Shown: positions 10,605-25,311 of the stretch, piece by piece
Layout: every line of letters begins with the position of its first letter
Numbering within the stretch: the first letter of the stretch is position 1
Assembly: GCA_964057225.1 (NCBI GenBank)
Contig: OZ059900.1
Location: 18,243,638-18,307,637, forward strand
Length of the DNA: 64,000 bases
Reading direction: 5' to 3'
Source: Auanema rhodensis
Lineage: Eukaryota; Nematoda; Chromadorea; Rhabditida; Rhabditidae
The notes under the pieces: model-generated
Database searches by the model: none
The model's input: the letters and a program-made list of their open reading frames with translations, nothing else
What the model was told of the DNA's origin: nothing
Translations under genes and position numbers: made by a program

Positions 10605-13600
10605 TTTCAGCGTGTTACATACTAAAATGAAGCATTTTACATGCTGAACACTAGAAAAATACAAAAACACAGTATTTCCCATGAGAAATATTTTATTATG
10701 CTGGAAAACCAGTTTTTGGAAATTTCGCTGTAAACAAGGTTTTGACTTACGATTTCATGTGTTCAAACTCATGCAATGTCAATGAAACCTAGCTCAAAAT
10801 TGTTCGTACAACGTCTAGTTCCACTTTCACGACAAAAAAACAGGGGTTAGAAAATTAAGGAAATTAGCATATTCTGAGGGCACGCCCCTTATGGCTAATA
10901 TTGATTAAATCGATTTTTGTTCATATGAGTCGTCAAATGCAACGAATTTCAGCGTGTTACATACTAAAATGAAGCATTTTACATGCTGAACACTAGAAAA
11001 ATACAAAAACACAGTATTTCCCATGAGAATAATTTTATTATGCTGGAAAACCAGTTTTTGGAAATTTCGCTGTAAACAAGGTTTTGACTTACGATTTCAT
11101 GTGTTCAAACTCATGCAATGTCAATGAAACCTAGCTCAAAATTGTTCGTACAACGTCTAGTTCCACTTTCACGACAAAAAAACAGGGGTTAGAAAATTAA
11201 GGAAATTAGCATATTCTGAGGGCACGCCCCTTATGGCTAATATTGATTAAATCGATTTTTGTTCATATGAGTCGTCAAATGCAACGAATTTCAGCGTGTT
11301 ACATACTAAAATGAAGCATTTTACATGCTGAACACTAGAAAAATACAAAAACACAGTATTTCCCATGAGAAATATTTTATTATGCTGGAAAACCAGTTTT
11401 TGGAAATTTCGCTGTAAACAAGGTTTTGACTTACGATTTCATGTGTTCAAACTCATGCAATGTCAATGAAACCTAGCTCAAAATTGTTCCTACAACGTCT
11501 AGTTCCACTTTCACGACAAAAAAACAGGGGTTAGAAAATTAAGGAAATTAGCATATTCTGAGGGCACGCCCTTTATGGCTAATATTGATTAAATCGATTT
11601 TTGTTCATATGAGTCGTCAAATGCAACGAATTTCAGCGTGTTACATACTAAAATGAAGCATTTCACATGCTGAACACTAGAAAAATACAAAAACACAGTA
11701 TTTCCCATGAGAAATATTTTATTATGCTGGAAAACCAGTTTTTGGAAATTTCGCTGTAAACAAGGTTTTGACTTACGATTTCATGTGTTCAAACTCATGC
11801 AATGTCAATGAAACCTAGCTCAAAATTGTTCGTACAACGTCTGGTTCCACTTTCACGACAAAAAAACAGGGGTTAGAAAATTAAGGAAATTAGCATATTC
11901 TGAGGGCACGCCCCTTATGGCTAATATTGATTAAATCGATTTTTGTTCATATGAGTCGTCAAATGCAACGAATTTCAGCGTGTTACATACTAAAATGAAG
12001 CATTTTACATGCTGAACACTAGAAAAATACAAAAACACAGTAATACCCATGAGAAATATTTTATTATGCTGGAAAACCAGTTTTTGGAAATTTCGCTGTA
12101 AACAAGGTTTTGACTTACGATTTCATGTGTTTAAACTCATGCAATGTCAATGAAACCTAGCTCAAAATTGTTAATACAATGTCTAGTTCCACTTTCACGA
12201 CAAAAAAACAGGGGTTAGAAAATTAAGGAAATTAGCATATTCTGAGGGCACGCCCTTTATGGCTAATATTGATTAAATCGATTTTTGTTCATATGAGTCG
12301 TCAAATGCAACGAATTTCAGCGTGTTACATACTAAAATGAAGCATTTTACATGCTGAACACTAGAAAAATACAAAAACACAGTATTTCCCATGAGAAATA
12401 TTTTATTATGCTGGAAAACCAGTTTTTGGAAATTTCGCTGTAAACAAGGTTTTGACTTACGATTTCATGTGTTCAAACTCATGCAATGTCAATGAAACCT
12501 AGCTCAAAATTGTTCGTACAACGTCTAGTTCCACTTTCACGACAAAAAAACAGGGGTTAGAAAATTAAGGAAATTAGCATATTCTGAGGGCACGCCCCCT
12601 TATGGCTAATATTGATTAAATCGATTTTTGTTCATATGAGTCGTCAAATGCAACGAATTTCAGCGTGTTACATACTAAAATGAAGCATTTTACATGCTGA
12701 ACACTAGAAAAATACAAAAACACAGTAATACCCATGAGAAATATTTTATTATGCTGGAAAACCAGTTTTTGGAAATTTCGCTGTAAACAAGGTTTTGACT
12801 TACGATTTCATGTGTTTAAACTCATGCAATGTCAATGAAACCTAGCTCAAAATTGTTAATACAATGTCTAGTTCCACTTTCACGACAAAAAAACAGGGGT
12901 TAGAAAATTAAGGAAATTAGCATATTCTGAGGGCACGCCCTTTATGGCTAATATTGATTAAATCGATTTTTGTTCATATGAGTCGTCAAATGCAACGAAT
13001 TTCAGCGTGTTACATACTAAAATGAAGCATTTTACATGCTGAACACTAGAAAAATACAAAAACACAGTATTTCCCATGAGAAATATTTTATTATGCTGGA
13101 AAACCAGTTTTTGGAAATTTCGCTGTAAACAAGGTTTTGACTTACGATTTCATGTGTTCAAACTCATGCAATGTCAATGAAACCTAGCTCAAAATTGTTC
13201 GTACAACGTCTAGTTCCACTTTCACGACTAAAAAACAGGGGTTAGAAAATTAAGGAAATTAGCATATTCTGAGGGCACGCCCCTTATGGCTAATATTGAT
13301 TAAATCGATTTTTGTTCATATGAGTCGTCAAATGCAACGAATTTCAGCGTGTTACATACTAAAATGAAGCATTTTACATGCTGAACACTAGAAAAATACA
13401 AAAACACAGTATTTCCCATGAGAAATATTTTATTATGCTGGAAAACCAGTTTTTGGAAATTTCGCTGTAAACAAGGTTTTGACTTACGATTTCATGTGTT
13501 CAAACTCATGCAATGTCAATGAAACCCAGCTCAAAATTGTTCGTACAACGTCTAGTTCCACTTTCACGACAAAAAAACAGGGGTTAGAAAATTAAGGAAA

Positions 13601-14025
13601 TTAGCATATTCTGAGGGCACGCCCCTTATGGCTAATATTGATTAAATCGATTTTTGTTCATATGAGTCGTCAAATGCAACGAATTTCAGCGTGTTACATA
13701 CTAAAATAAAGCATTTTACATGCTGAACACTAGAAAAATACAAAAACACAGTATTTCCCATGAGAAATATTTTATTATGCTGGAAAACCAGTTTTTGGAA
13801 ATTTCGCTGTAAACAAGGTTTTGACTTACGATTTCATGTGTTCAAACTCATGCAATGTCAATGAAACCTAGCTCAAAATTGTTCGTACAACGTCTAGTTC
13901 CACTTTCACGACAAAAAAACAGGGGTTAGAAAATTAAGGAAATTAGCATATTCTGAGGGCACGCCCTTTATGGCTAATATTGATTAAATCGATTTTTGTT
14001 CATATGAGTCGTCAAATGCAACGAA
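9921..14025. repeat. Long-range duplicate of 1-4448 (D K W N P F U H U T C Y)
   Basis: The starts are 9921, 10263, 10605, 10947, 11289, 11631, 11973, 12315, 12658, 13000, 13342 and 13684. The order equals monomers 1-13 except that the H at 2053 has no counterpart. The only other scored difference is position 284 of the Y unit, c at 4107 and t at 13684. It overlaps the second seven-monomer unit, showing that independent duplications are layered on one another. Confidence 0.9.
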
Positions 14026-17000
14026 TTTCAGCGTGTTACATACTAAAATGAAGCATTTTACATGCTGAACACTAGAAAAATACAAAAACACAGTATTTCC
14101 CATGAGAAATATTTTATTATGCTGGAAAACCAGTTTTTGGAAATTTCGCTGTAAACAAGGTTTTGACTTACGATTTCATGTGTTCAAACTCATGCAATGT
14201 CAATGAAACCTAGCTCAAAATTGTTCGTACAACGTCTAGTTCCACTTTCACGACTAAAAAACAGGGGTTAGAAAATTAAGGAAATTAGCATATTCTGAGG
14301 GCACGCCCCTTATGGCTAATATTGATTAAATCGATTTTTGTTCATATGAGTCGTCAAATGCAACGAATTTCAGCGTGTTACATACTAAAATGAAGCATTT
14401 TACATGCTGAACACTAGAAAAATACAAAAACACAGTATTTCCCATGAGAAATATTTTATTATGCTGGAAAACCAGTTTTTGGAAATTTCGCTGTAAACAA
14501 GGTTTTGACTTACGATTTCATGTGTTTAAACTCATGCAATGTCAATGAAACCTAGCTCAAAATTGTTAATACAATGTCTAGTTCCACTTTCACGACAAAA
14601 AAACAGGGGTTAGAAAATTAAGGAAATTAGCATATTCTGAGGGCACGCCCTTTATGGCTAATATTGATTAAATCGATTTTTGTTCATATGAGTCGTCAAA
14701 TGCAACGAATTTCAGCGTGTTACATACTAAAATGAAGCATTTTACATGCTGAACACTAGAAAAATACAAAAACACAGTATTTCCCATGAGAAATATTTTA
14801 TTATGCTGGAAAACCAGTTTTTGGAAATTTCGCTGTAAACAAGGTTTTGACTTACGATTTCATGTGTTCAAACTCATGCAATGTCAATGAAACCTAGCTC
14901 AAAATTGTTCGTACAACGTCTAGTTCCACTTTCACGACTAAAAAACAGGGGTTAGAAAATTAAGGAAATTAGCATATTCTGAGGGCACGCCCCTTATGGC
15001 TAATATTGATTAAATCGATTTTTGTTCATATGAGTCGTCAAATGCAACGAATTTCAGCGTGTTACATACTAAAATGAAGCATTTTACATGCTGAACACTA
15101 GAAAAATACAAAAACACAGTATTTCCCATGAGAAATATTTTATTATGCTGGAAAACCAGTTTTTGGAAATTTCGCTGTAAACAAGGTTTTGACTTACGAT
15201 TTCATGTGTTCAAACTCATGCAATGTCAATGAAACCCAGCTCAAAATTGTTCGTACAACGTCTAGTTCCACTTTCACGACAAAAAAACAGGGGTTAGAAA
15301 ATTAAGGAAATTAGCATATTCTGAGGGCACGCCCCTTATGGCTAATATTGATTAAATCGATTTTTGTTCATATGAGTCGTCAAATGCAACGAATTTCAGC
15401 GTGTTACATACTAAAATAAAGCATTTTACATGCTGAACACTAGAAAAATACAAAAACACAGTATTTCCCATGAGAAATATTTTATTATGCTGGAAAACCA
15501 GTTTTTGGAAATTTCGCTGTAAACAAGGTTTTGACTTACGATTTCATGTGTTCAAACTCATGCAATGTCAATGAAACCTAGCTCAAAATTGTTCGTACAA
15601 CGTCTAGTTCCACTTTCACGACAAAAAAACAGGGGTTAGAAAATTAAGGAAATTAGCATATTCTGAGGGCACGCCCTTTATGGCTAATATTGATTAAATC
15701 GATTTTTGTTCATATGAGTCGTCAAATGCAACGAATTTCAGCGTGTTACATACTAAAATGAAGCATTTTACATGCTGAACACTAGAAAAATACAAAAACA
15801 CAGTATTTCCCATGAGAAATATTTTATTATGCTGGAAAACCAGTTTTTGGAAATTTCGCTGTAAACAAGGTTTTGACTTACGATTTCATGTGTTCAAACT
15901 CATGCAATGTCAATGAAACCTAGCTCAAAATTGTTCGTACAACGTCTAGTTCCACTTTCACGACTAAAAAACAGGGGTTAGAAAATTAAGGAAATTAGCA
16001 TATTCTGAGGGCACGCCCCTTATGGCTAATATTGATTAAATCGATTTTTGTTCATATGAGTCGTCAAATGCAACGAATTTCAGCGTGTTACATACTAAAA
16101 TGAAGCATTTTACATGCTGAACACTAGAAAAATACAAAAACACAGTATTTCCCATGAGAAATATTTTATTATGCTGGAAAACCAGTTTTTGGAAATTTCG
16201 CTGTAAACAAGGTTTTGACTTACGATTTCATGTGTTCAAACTCATGCAATGTCAATGAAACCCAGCTCAAAATTGTTCGTACAACGTCTAGTTCCACTTT
16301 CACGACAAAAAAACAGGGGTTAGAAAATTAAGGAAATTAGCATATTCTGAGGGCACGCCCCTTATGGCTAATATTGATTAAATCGATTTTTGTTCATATG
16401 AGTCGTCAAATGCAACGAATTTCAGCGTGTTACATACTAAAATAAAGCATTTTACATGCTGAACACTAGAAAAATACAAAAACACAGTATTTCCCATGAG
16501 AAATATTTTATTATGCTGGAAAACCAGTTTTTGGAAATTTCGCTGTAAACAAGGTTTTGACTTACGATTTCATGTGTTCAAACTCATGCAATGTCAATGA
16601 AACCTAGCTCAAAATTGTTCGTACAACGTCTAGTTCCACTTTCACGACAAAAAAACAGGGGTTAGAAAATTAAGGAAATTAGCATATTCTGAGGGCACGC
16701 CCCTTATGGCTAATATTGATTAAATCGATTTTTGTTCATATGAGTCGTCAAATGCAACGAATTTCAGCGTGTTACATACTAAAATGAAGCATTTTACATG
16801 CTGAACACTAGAAAAATACAAAAACACAGTATTTCCCATGAGAAATATTTTATTATGCTGGAAAACCAGTTTTTGGAAATTTCGCTGTAAACAAGGTTTT
16901 GACTTACGATTTCATGTGTTCAAACTCATGCAATGTCAATGAAACCCAGCTCAAAATTGTTCGTACAACGTCTAGTTCCACTTTCACGACAAAAAAACAG

Positions 17001-19839
17001 GGGTTAGAAAATTAAGGAAATTAGCATATTCTGAGGGCACGCCCCTTATGGCTAATATTGATTAAATCGATTTTTGTTCATATGAGTCGTCAAATGCAAC
17101 GAATTTCAGCGTGTTACATACTAAAATGAAGCATTTTACATGCTGAACACTAGAAAAATACAAAAACACAGTATTTCCCATGAGAAATATTTTATTATGC
17201 TGGAAAACCAGTTTTTGGAAATTTCGCTGTAAACAAGGTTTTGACTTACGATTTCATGTGTTCAAACTCATGCAATGTCAATGAAACCTAGCTCAAAATT
17301 GTTCGTACAACGTCTAGTTCCACTTTCACGACAAAAAAACAGGGGTTAGAAAATTAAGGAAATTAGCATATTCTGAGGGCACGCCCCTTATGGCTAATAT
17401 TGATTAAATCGATTTTTGTTCATATGAGTCGTCAAATGCAACGAATTTCAGCGTGTTACATACTAAAATAAAGCATTTTACATGCTGAACACTAGAAAAA
17501 TACAAAAACACAGTATTTCCCATGAGAAATATTTTATTATGCTGGAAAACCAGTTTTTGGAAATTTCGCTGTAAACAAGGTTTTGACTTACGATTTCATG
17601 TGTTCAAACTCATGCAATGTCAATGAAACCTAGCTCAAAATTGTTAATACAATGTCTAGTTCCACTTTCACGACAAAAAAACAGGGGTTAGAAAATTAAG
17701 GAAATTAGCATATTCTGAGGGCACGCCCCTTATGGCTAATATTGATTAAATCGATTTTTGTTCATATGAGTCGTCAAATGCAACGAATTTCAGCGTGTTA
17801 CATACTAAAATAAAGCATTTTACATGCTGAACACTAGAAAAATACAAAAACACAGTATTTCCCATGAGAAATATTTTATTATGCTGGAAAACCAGTTTTT
17901 GGAAATTTCGCTGTAAACAAGGTTTTGACTTACGATTTCATGTGTTCAAACTCATGCAATGTCAATGAAACCTAGCTCAAAATTGTTCGTACAACGTCTA
18001 GTTCCACTTTCACGACAAAAAAACAGGGGTTAGAAAATTAAGGAAATTAGCATATTCTGAGGGCACGCCCTTTATGGCTAATATTGATTAAATCGATTTT
18101 TGTTCATATGAGTCGTCAAATGCAACGAATTTCAGCGTGTTACATACTAAAATGAAGCATTTTACATGCTGAACACTAGAAAAATACAAAAACACAGTAT
18201 TTCCCATGAGAAATATTTTATTATGCTGGAAAACCAGTTTTTGGAAATTTCGCTGTAAACAAGGTTTTGACTTACAATTTCATGTGTTCAAACTCATGCA
18301 ATGTCAATGAAACCTAGCTCAAAATTGTTCGTACAACGTCTAGTTCCACTTTCACGACTAAAAAACAGGGGTTAGAAAATTAAGGAAATTAGCATATTCT
18401 GAGGGCACGCCCCTTATGGCTAATATTGATTAAATCGATTTTTGTTCATATGAGTCGTCAAATGCAACGAATTTCAGCGTGTTACATACTAAAATGAAGC
18501 ATTTTACATGCTGAACACTAGAAAAATACAAAAACACAGTATTTCCCATGAGAAATATTTTATTATGCTGGAAAACCAGTTTTTGGAAATTTCGCTGTAA
18601 ACAAGGTTTTGACTTACGATTTCATGTGTTCAAACTCATGCAATGTCAATGAAACCCAGCTCAAAATTGTTCGTACAACGTCTAGTTCCACTTTCACGAC
18701 AAAAAAACAGGGGTTAGAAAATTAAGGAAATTAGCATATTCTGAGGGCACGCCCCTTATGGCTAATATTGATTAAATCGATTTTTGTTCATATGAGTCGT
18801 CAAATGCAACGAATTTCAGCGTGTTACATACTAAAATAAAGCATTTTACATGCTGAACACTAGAAAAATACAAAAACACAGTATTTCCCATGAGAAATAT
18901 TTTATTATGCTGGAAAACCAGTTTTTGGAAATTTCGCTGTAAACAAGGTTTTGACTTACGATTTCATGTGTTCAAACTCATGCAATGTCAATGAAACCTA
19001 GCTCAAAATTGTTCGTACAACGTCTAGTTCCACTTTCACGACAAAAAAACAGGGGTTAGAAAATTAAGGAAATTAGCATATTCTGAGGGCACGCCCCTTA
19101 TGGCTAATATTGATTAAATCGATTTTTGTTCATATGAGTCGTCAAATGCAACGAATTTCAGCGTGTTACATACTAAAATGAAGCATTTTACATGCTGAAC
19201 ACTAGAAAAATACAAAAACACAGTATTTCCCATGAGAAATATTTTATTATGCTGGAAAACCAGTTTTTGGAAATTTCGCTGTAAACAAGGTTTTGACTTA
19301 CGATTTCATGTGTTCAAACTCATGCAATGTCAATGAAACCCAGCTCAAAATTGTTCGTACAACGTCTAGTTCCACTTTCACGACAAAAAAACAGGGGTTA
19401 GAAAATTAAGGAAATTAGCATATTCTGAGGGCACGCCCCTTATGGCTAATATTGATTAAATCGATTTTTGTTCATATGAGTCGTCAAATGCAACGAATTT
19501 CAGCGTGTTACATACTAAAATGAAGCATTTTACATGCTGAACACTAGAAAAATACAAAAACACAGTATTTCCCATGAGAAATATTTTATTATGCTGGAAA
19601 ACCAGTTTTTGGAAATTTCGCTGTAAACAAGGTTTTGACTTACGATTTCATGTGTTCAAACTCATGCAATGTCAATGAAACCTAGCTCAAAATTGTTCGT
19701 ACAACGTCTAGTTCCACTTTCACGACAAAAAAACAGGTGTTAGAAAATTAAGGAAATTAGCATATTCTGAGGGCACGCCCCTTATGGCTAATATTGATTA
19801 AATCGATTTTTGTTCATATGAGTCGTCAAATGCAACGAA
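14026..19839. repeat. Monomers 42-58, T-C-Y trimer domain
   Basis: T-C-Y trimers of 1,026 bp begin at 14710, 15736 and 18130, after the one at 13000. Between them lie T (14026), a U lacking gtaata (14368), C (16762), W (17104), Y with aatacaatg (17446), Y (17788), C (19156) and W (19498). Position 284 varies among Y units: t at 15394 and 17788, c at 16420, 17446 and 18814. Private changes are cttacaattt in 18130-18471 and caggtgtt in 19498-19839. Confidence 0.88.
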
Positions 19840-22800
19840 TTTCAGCGTGTTACATACTAAAATGAAGCATTTTACATGCTGAACACTAGAAAAATACAAA
19901 AACACAGTATTTCCCATGAGAAATATTTTATTATGCTGGAAAACCAGTTTTTGAAAATTTCGCTGTAAACAAGGTTTTGACTTACGATTTCATGTGTTCA
20001 AACTCATGCAATGTCAATGAAACCTAGCTCAAAATTGTTCCTACAACGTCTAGTTCCACTTTCACGACAAAAAAACAGGGGTTAGAAAATTAAGGAAATT
20101 AGCATATTCTGAGGGCACGCCCTTTATGGCTAATATTGATTAAATCGATTTTTGTTCATATGAGTCGTCAAATGCAACGAATTTCAGCGTGTTACATACT
20201 AAAATGAAGCATTTTACATGCTGAACACTAGAAAAATACAAAAACACAGTATTTCCCATGAGAAATATTTTATTATGCTGGAAAACCAGTTTTTGAAAAT
20301 TTCGCTGTAAACAAGGTTTTGACTTACGATTTCATGTGTTCAAACTCATGCAATGTCAATGAAACCTAGCTCAAAATTGTTCCTACAACGTCTAGTTCCA
20401 CTTTCACGACAAAAAAACAGGGGTTAGAAAATTAAGGAAATTAGCATATTCTGAGGGCACGCCCCTTATGGCTAATATTGATTAAATCGATTTTTGTTCA
20501 TATGAGTCGTCAAATGCAACGAATTTCAGCGTGTTACATACTAAAATGAAGCATTTTACATGCTGAACACTAGAAAAATACAAAAACACAGTATTTCCCA
20601 TGAGAAATATTTTATTATGCTGGAAAACCAGTTTTTGGAAATTTCGCTGTAAACAAGGTTTTGACTTACGATTTCATGTGTTCAAACTCATGCAATGTCA
20701 ATGAAACCTAGCTCAAAATTGTTCCTACAACGTCTAGTTCCACTTTCACGACAAAAAAACAGGGGTTAGAAAATTAAGGAAATTAGCATATTCTGAGGGC
20801 ACGCCCTTTATGGCTAATATTGATTAAATCGATTTTTGTTCATATGAGTCGTCAAATGCAACGAATTTCAGCGTGTTACATACTAAAATGAAGCATTTCA
20901 CATGCTGAACACTAGAAAAATACAAAAACACAGTATTTCCCATGAGAAATATTTTATTATGCTGGAAAACCAGTTTTTGGAAATTTCGCTGTAAACAAGG
21001 TTTTGACTTACGATTTCATGTGTTCAAACTCATGCAATGTCAATGAAACCTAGCTCAAAATTGTTCGTACAACGTCTAGTTCCACTTTCACGACAAAAAA
21101 ACAGGGGTTAGAAAATTAAGGAAATTAGCATATTCTGAGGGCACGCCCCTTATGGCTAATATTGATTAAATCGATTTTTGTTCATATGAGTCGTCAAATG
21201 CAACGAATTTCAGCGTGTTACATACTAAAATGAAGCATTTTACATGCTGAACACTAGAAAAATACAAAAACACAGTAATACCCATGAGAAATATTTTATT
21301 ATGCTGGAAAACCAGTTTTTGGAAATTTCGCTGTAAACAAGGTTTTGACTTACGATTTCATGTGTTCAAACTCATGCAATGTCAATGAAACCTAGCTCAA
21401 AATTGTTCGTACAACGTCTAGTTCCACTTTCACGACAAAAAAACAGGGGTTAGAAAATTAAGGAAATTAGCATATTCTGAGGGCACGCCCCTTATGGCTA
21501 ATATTGATTAAATCGATTTTTGTTCATATGAGTCGTCAAATGCAACGAATTTCAGCGTGTTACATACTAAAATGAAGCATTTTACATGCTGAACACTAGA
21601 AAAATACAAAAACACAGTATTTCCCATGAGAAATATTTTATTATGCTGGAAAACCAGTTTTTGGAAATTTCGCTGTAAACAAGGTTTTGACTTACGATTT
21701 CATGTGTTCAAACTCATGCAATGTCAATGAAACCTAGCTCAAAATTGTTCGTACAACGTCTAGTTCCACTTTCACGACAAAAAAACAGGGGTTAGAAAAT
21801 TAAGGAAATTAGCATATTCTGAGGGCACGCCCCTTATGGCTAATATTGATTAAATCGATTTTTGTTCATATGAGTCGTCAAATGCAACGAATTTCAGCGT
21901 GTTACATACTAAAATGAAGCATTTTACATGCTGAACACTAGAAAAATACAAAAACACAGTAATACCCATGAGAAATATTTTATTATGCTGGAAAACCAGT
22001 TTTTGGAAAGTTCGCTGTAAACAAGGTTTTGACTTACGATTTCATGTGTTCAAACTCATGCAATGTCAATGAAACCTAGCTCAAAATTGTTCGTACAACG
22101 TCTAGTTCCACTTTCACGACTAAAAAACAGGGGTTAGAAAATTAAGGAAATTAGCATATTCTGAGGGCACGCCCCTTATGGCTAATATTGATTAAATCGA
22201 TTTTTGTTCATATGAGTCGTCAAATGCAACGAATTTCAGCGTGTTACATACTAAAATGAAGCATTTTACATGCTGAACACTAGAAAAATACAAAAACACA
22301 GTAATACCCATGAGAAATATTTTATTATGCTGGAAAACCAGTTTTTGGAAATTTCGCTGTAAACAAGGTTTTGACTTACGATTTCATGTGTTCAAACTCA
22401 TGCAATGTCAATGAAACCTAGCTCAAAATTGTTCGTACAACGTCTAGTTCCACTTTCACGACAAAAAAACAGGGGTTAGAAAATTAAGGAAATTAGCATA
22501 TTCTGAGGGCACGCCCCTTATGGCTAATATTGATTAAATCGATTTTTGTTCATATGAGTCGTCAAATGCAACGAATTTCAGCGTGTTACATACTAAAATG
22601 AAGCATTTTACATGCTGAACACTAGAAAAATACAAAAACACAGTAATACCCATGAGAAATATTTTATTATGCTGGAAAACCAGTTTTTGGAAATTTCGCT
22701 GTAAACAAGGTTTTGACTTACGATTTCATGTGTTCAAACTCATGCAATGTCAATGAAACCTAGCTCAAAATTGTTAATACAATGTCTAGTTCCACTTTCA

Positions 22801-23259
22801 CGACAAAAAAACAGGGGTTAGAAAATTAAGGAAATTAGCATATTCTGAGGGCACGCCCTTTATGGCTAATATTGATTAAATCGATTTTTGTTCATATGAG
22901 TCGTCAAATGCAACGAATTTCAGCGTGTTACATACTAAAATGAAGCATTTTACATGCTGAACACTAGAAAAATACAAAAACACAGTATTTCCCATGAGAA
23001 ATATTTTATTATGCTGGAAAACCAGTTTTTGGAAATTTCGCTGTAAACAAGGTTTTGACTTACGATTTCATGTGTTCAAACTCATGCAATGTCAATGAAA
23101 CCTAGCTCAAAATTGTTCGTACAACGTCTAGTTCCACTTTCACGACAAAAAAACAGGGGTTAGAAAATTAAGGAAATTAGCATATTCTGAGGGCACGCCC
23201 CTTATGGCTAATATTGATTAAATCGATTTTTGTTCATATGAGTCGTCAAATGCAACGAA
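19840..23259. repeat. Monomers 59-68, K/P/F' then gtaata-rich units
   Basis: The starts are 19840 (K), 20182 (K with cccc), 20524 (P), 20866 (F'), 21208 (gtaata), 21550 (W), 21892 (gtaata with T-type actaaaaa and a private ggaaagttc), 22234 (gtaata), 22576 (gtaata with aatacaatg but not gtttaaac) and 22918 (W). Many units are mosaics of markers that are linked elsewhere. This is a transition zone into the divergent central domain. Confidence 0.87.
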
Positions 23260-25311
23260 TTTCAGCGTGTTACATACTAAAATGAAGCATTTTACATGCT
23301 GAACACTAGAAAAATACAAAAACACAGTAATACCCATGAGAAATATTTTATTATGCTGGAAAACCAGTTTTTGGAAATTTCGCTGTAAACAAGGTTTTGA
23401 CTTACGATTTCATGTGTTCAAACTCATGCAATGTCAATGAAACCTAGCTCAAAATTGTTCGTACAACGTCTAGTTCCACTTTCACGACAAAAAAACAGGG
23501 GTTAGAAAATTAAGGAAATTAGCATATTCTGAGAGCACGCCCTTTATGGCTAATATTGATTAAATCGATTTTTGTTCATATGAGTCGTCAAATGCAACGA
23601 ATTTCAGCGTGTTACATACTAAAATGAAGCATTTTACATGCTGAACGCTAGAAAAATACAAAAACACAGTATTACCCATGAGAAATATTTTATTATGCTG
23701 GAAAACCAGTTTTTGGAAATTTCGCTGTAAACAAGGTTTTGACTTACGATTTCATGTGTTCAAACTCATGCAATGTCAATGAAACCTAGCTCAAAATTGT
23801 TCCTACAACGTCTAGTTCCACTTTCACGACAAAAAAACAGGGGTTAGAAAATTAAGGAAATTAGCATATTCTGAGGGCACGCCCCTTATGGCTAATATTG
23901 ATTAAATCGATTTTTGTTCATATGAGTCGTCAAATGCAACGAATTTCAGCGTGTTACATACTAAAATGAAGCATTTTGTATGCTGAACACTAGAAAAATA
24001 CAAAAACATAGTATTTCCCATGAGAAATATTTTATTATGCTGGAAAACCAGTTTTTGGAAATTTCGCTGTAAACAAGGTTTTGACTTACGATTTCATGTG
24101 TTCAAACTCATGCAATGTCAATGAAACCTAGCTCAAAATTGTTCGTACAACGTCTAGTTCCACTTTCACGACAAAAAAACAGGGGTTAGAAAATTAAGGA
24201 AATTAGCATATTCTGAGGGCACGCCCCTTATGGCTAATATTGATTAAATCGATTTTTGTTCATATGAGTCGTCAAATGCAACGAATTTCAGCGTGTTACA
24301 TACTAAAATTAAGCATTTTACATGCTGAACACTAGAAAAATACAAAAACACAGTAATACCCATGAGAAATATTTTATTATGCTGGAAAACCAGTTTTTGG
24401 AAATTTCGCTGTAAACAAGGTTTTGACTTACGATTTCATGTGTTCAAACTCATGCAATGTCAATGAAACCTAGCTCAAAATTGTTCGTACAACGTCTAGT
24501 TCCACTTTCACGACAAAAAAACAGGGGTTAGAAAATTAAGGAAATTAGCATATTCTGAGGGCACGCCCCTCATGGCTAATATTGATTAAATCGATTTTTG
24601 TTCATATGAGTCGTCAAATGCAACGAATTTCAGCGTGTTACATACTAAAATGAAGCATTTTACATGCTGAACACTAGAAAAATACAAAAACACAGTATTT
24701 CCCATGAGAAATATTTTATTATGCTGGAAAACCAGTTTTTGGAAATTTCGCTGTAAACAAGGTTTTGACTTACGATTTCATGTGTTCAAACTCATGCAAT
24801 GTCAATGAAACCTAGCTCAAAATTGTTCGTACAACGTCTAGTTCCACTTTCACGACAAAAAAACAGGGGTTAGAAAATTAAGGAAATTAGCATATTCTGA
24901 GAGCACGCCCTTTATGGCTAATATTGATTAAATCGATTTTTGTTCATATGAGTCGTCAAATGCAACGAATTTCAGCGTGTTACATACTAAAATGAAGCAT
25001 TTTACATGCTGAACGCTAGAAAAATACAAAAACACAGTATTACCCATGAGAAATATTTTATTATGCTGGAAAACCAGTTTTTGGAAATTTCGCTGTAAAC
25101 AAGGTTTTGACTTACGATTTCATGTGTTCAAACTCATGCAATGTCAATGAAACCTAGCTCAAAATTGTTCGTACAACGTCTAGTTCCACTTTCACGACAA
25201 AAAAACAGGGGTTAGAAAATTAAGGAAATTAGCATATTCTGAGGGCACGCCCCTTATGGCTAATATTGATTAAATCGATTTTTGTTCATATGAGTCGTCA
25301 AATGCAACGAA
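23260..25311. repeat. Monomers 69-74, start of divergent central domain
   Basis: The starts are 23260 (gtaata, g275a gagagcac, ccctttat), 23602 (G: aacgctag and gtattaccc), 23944 (V: ttttgtatgc and acatag), 24286 (aaattaag, gtaata, ccctcatgg), 24628 (g275a) and 24970 (G). The aacgctag and gagagcac markers first appear here and are absent before 23260. Confidence 0.88.
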
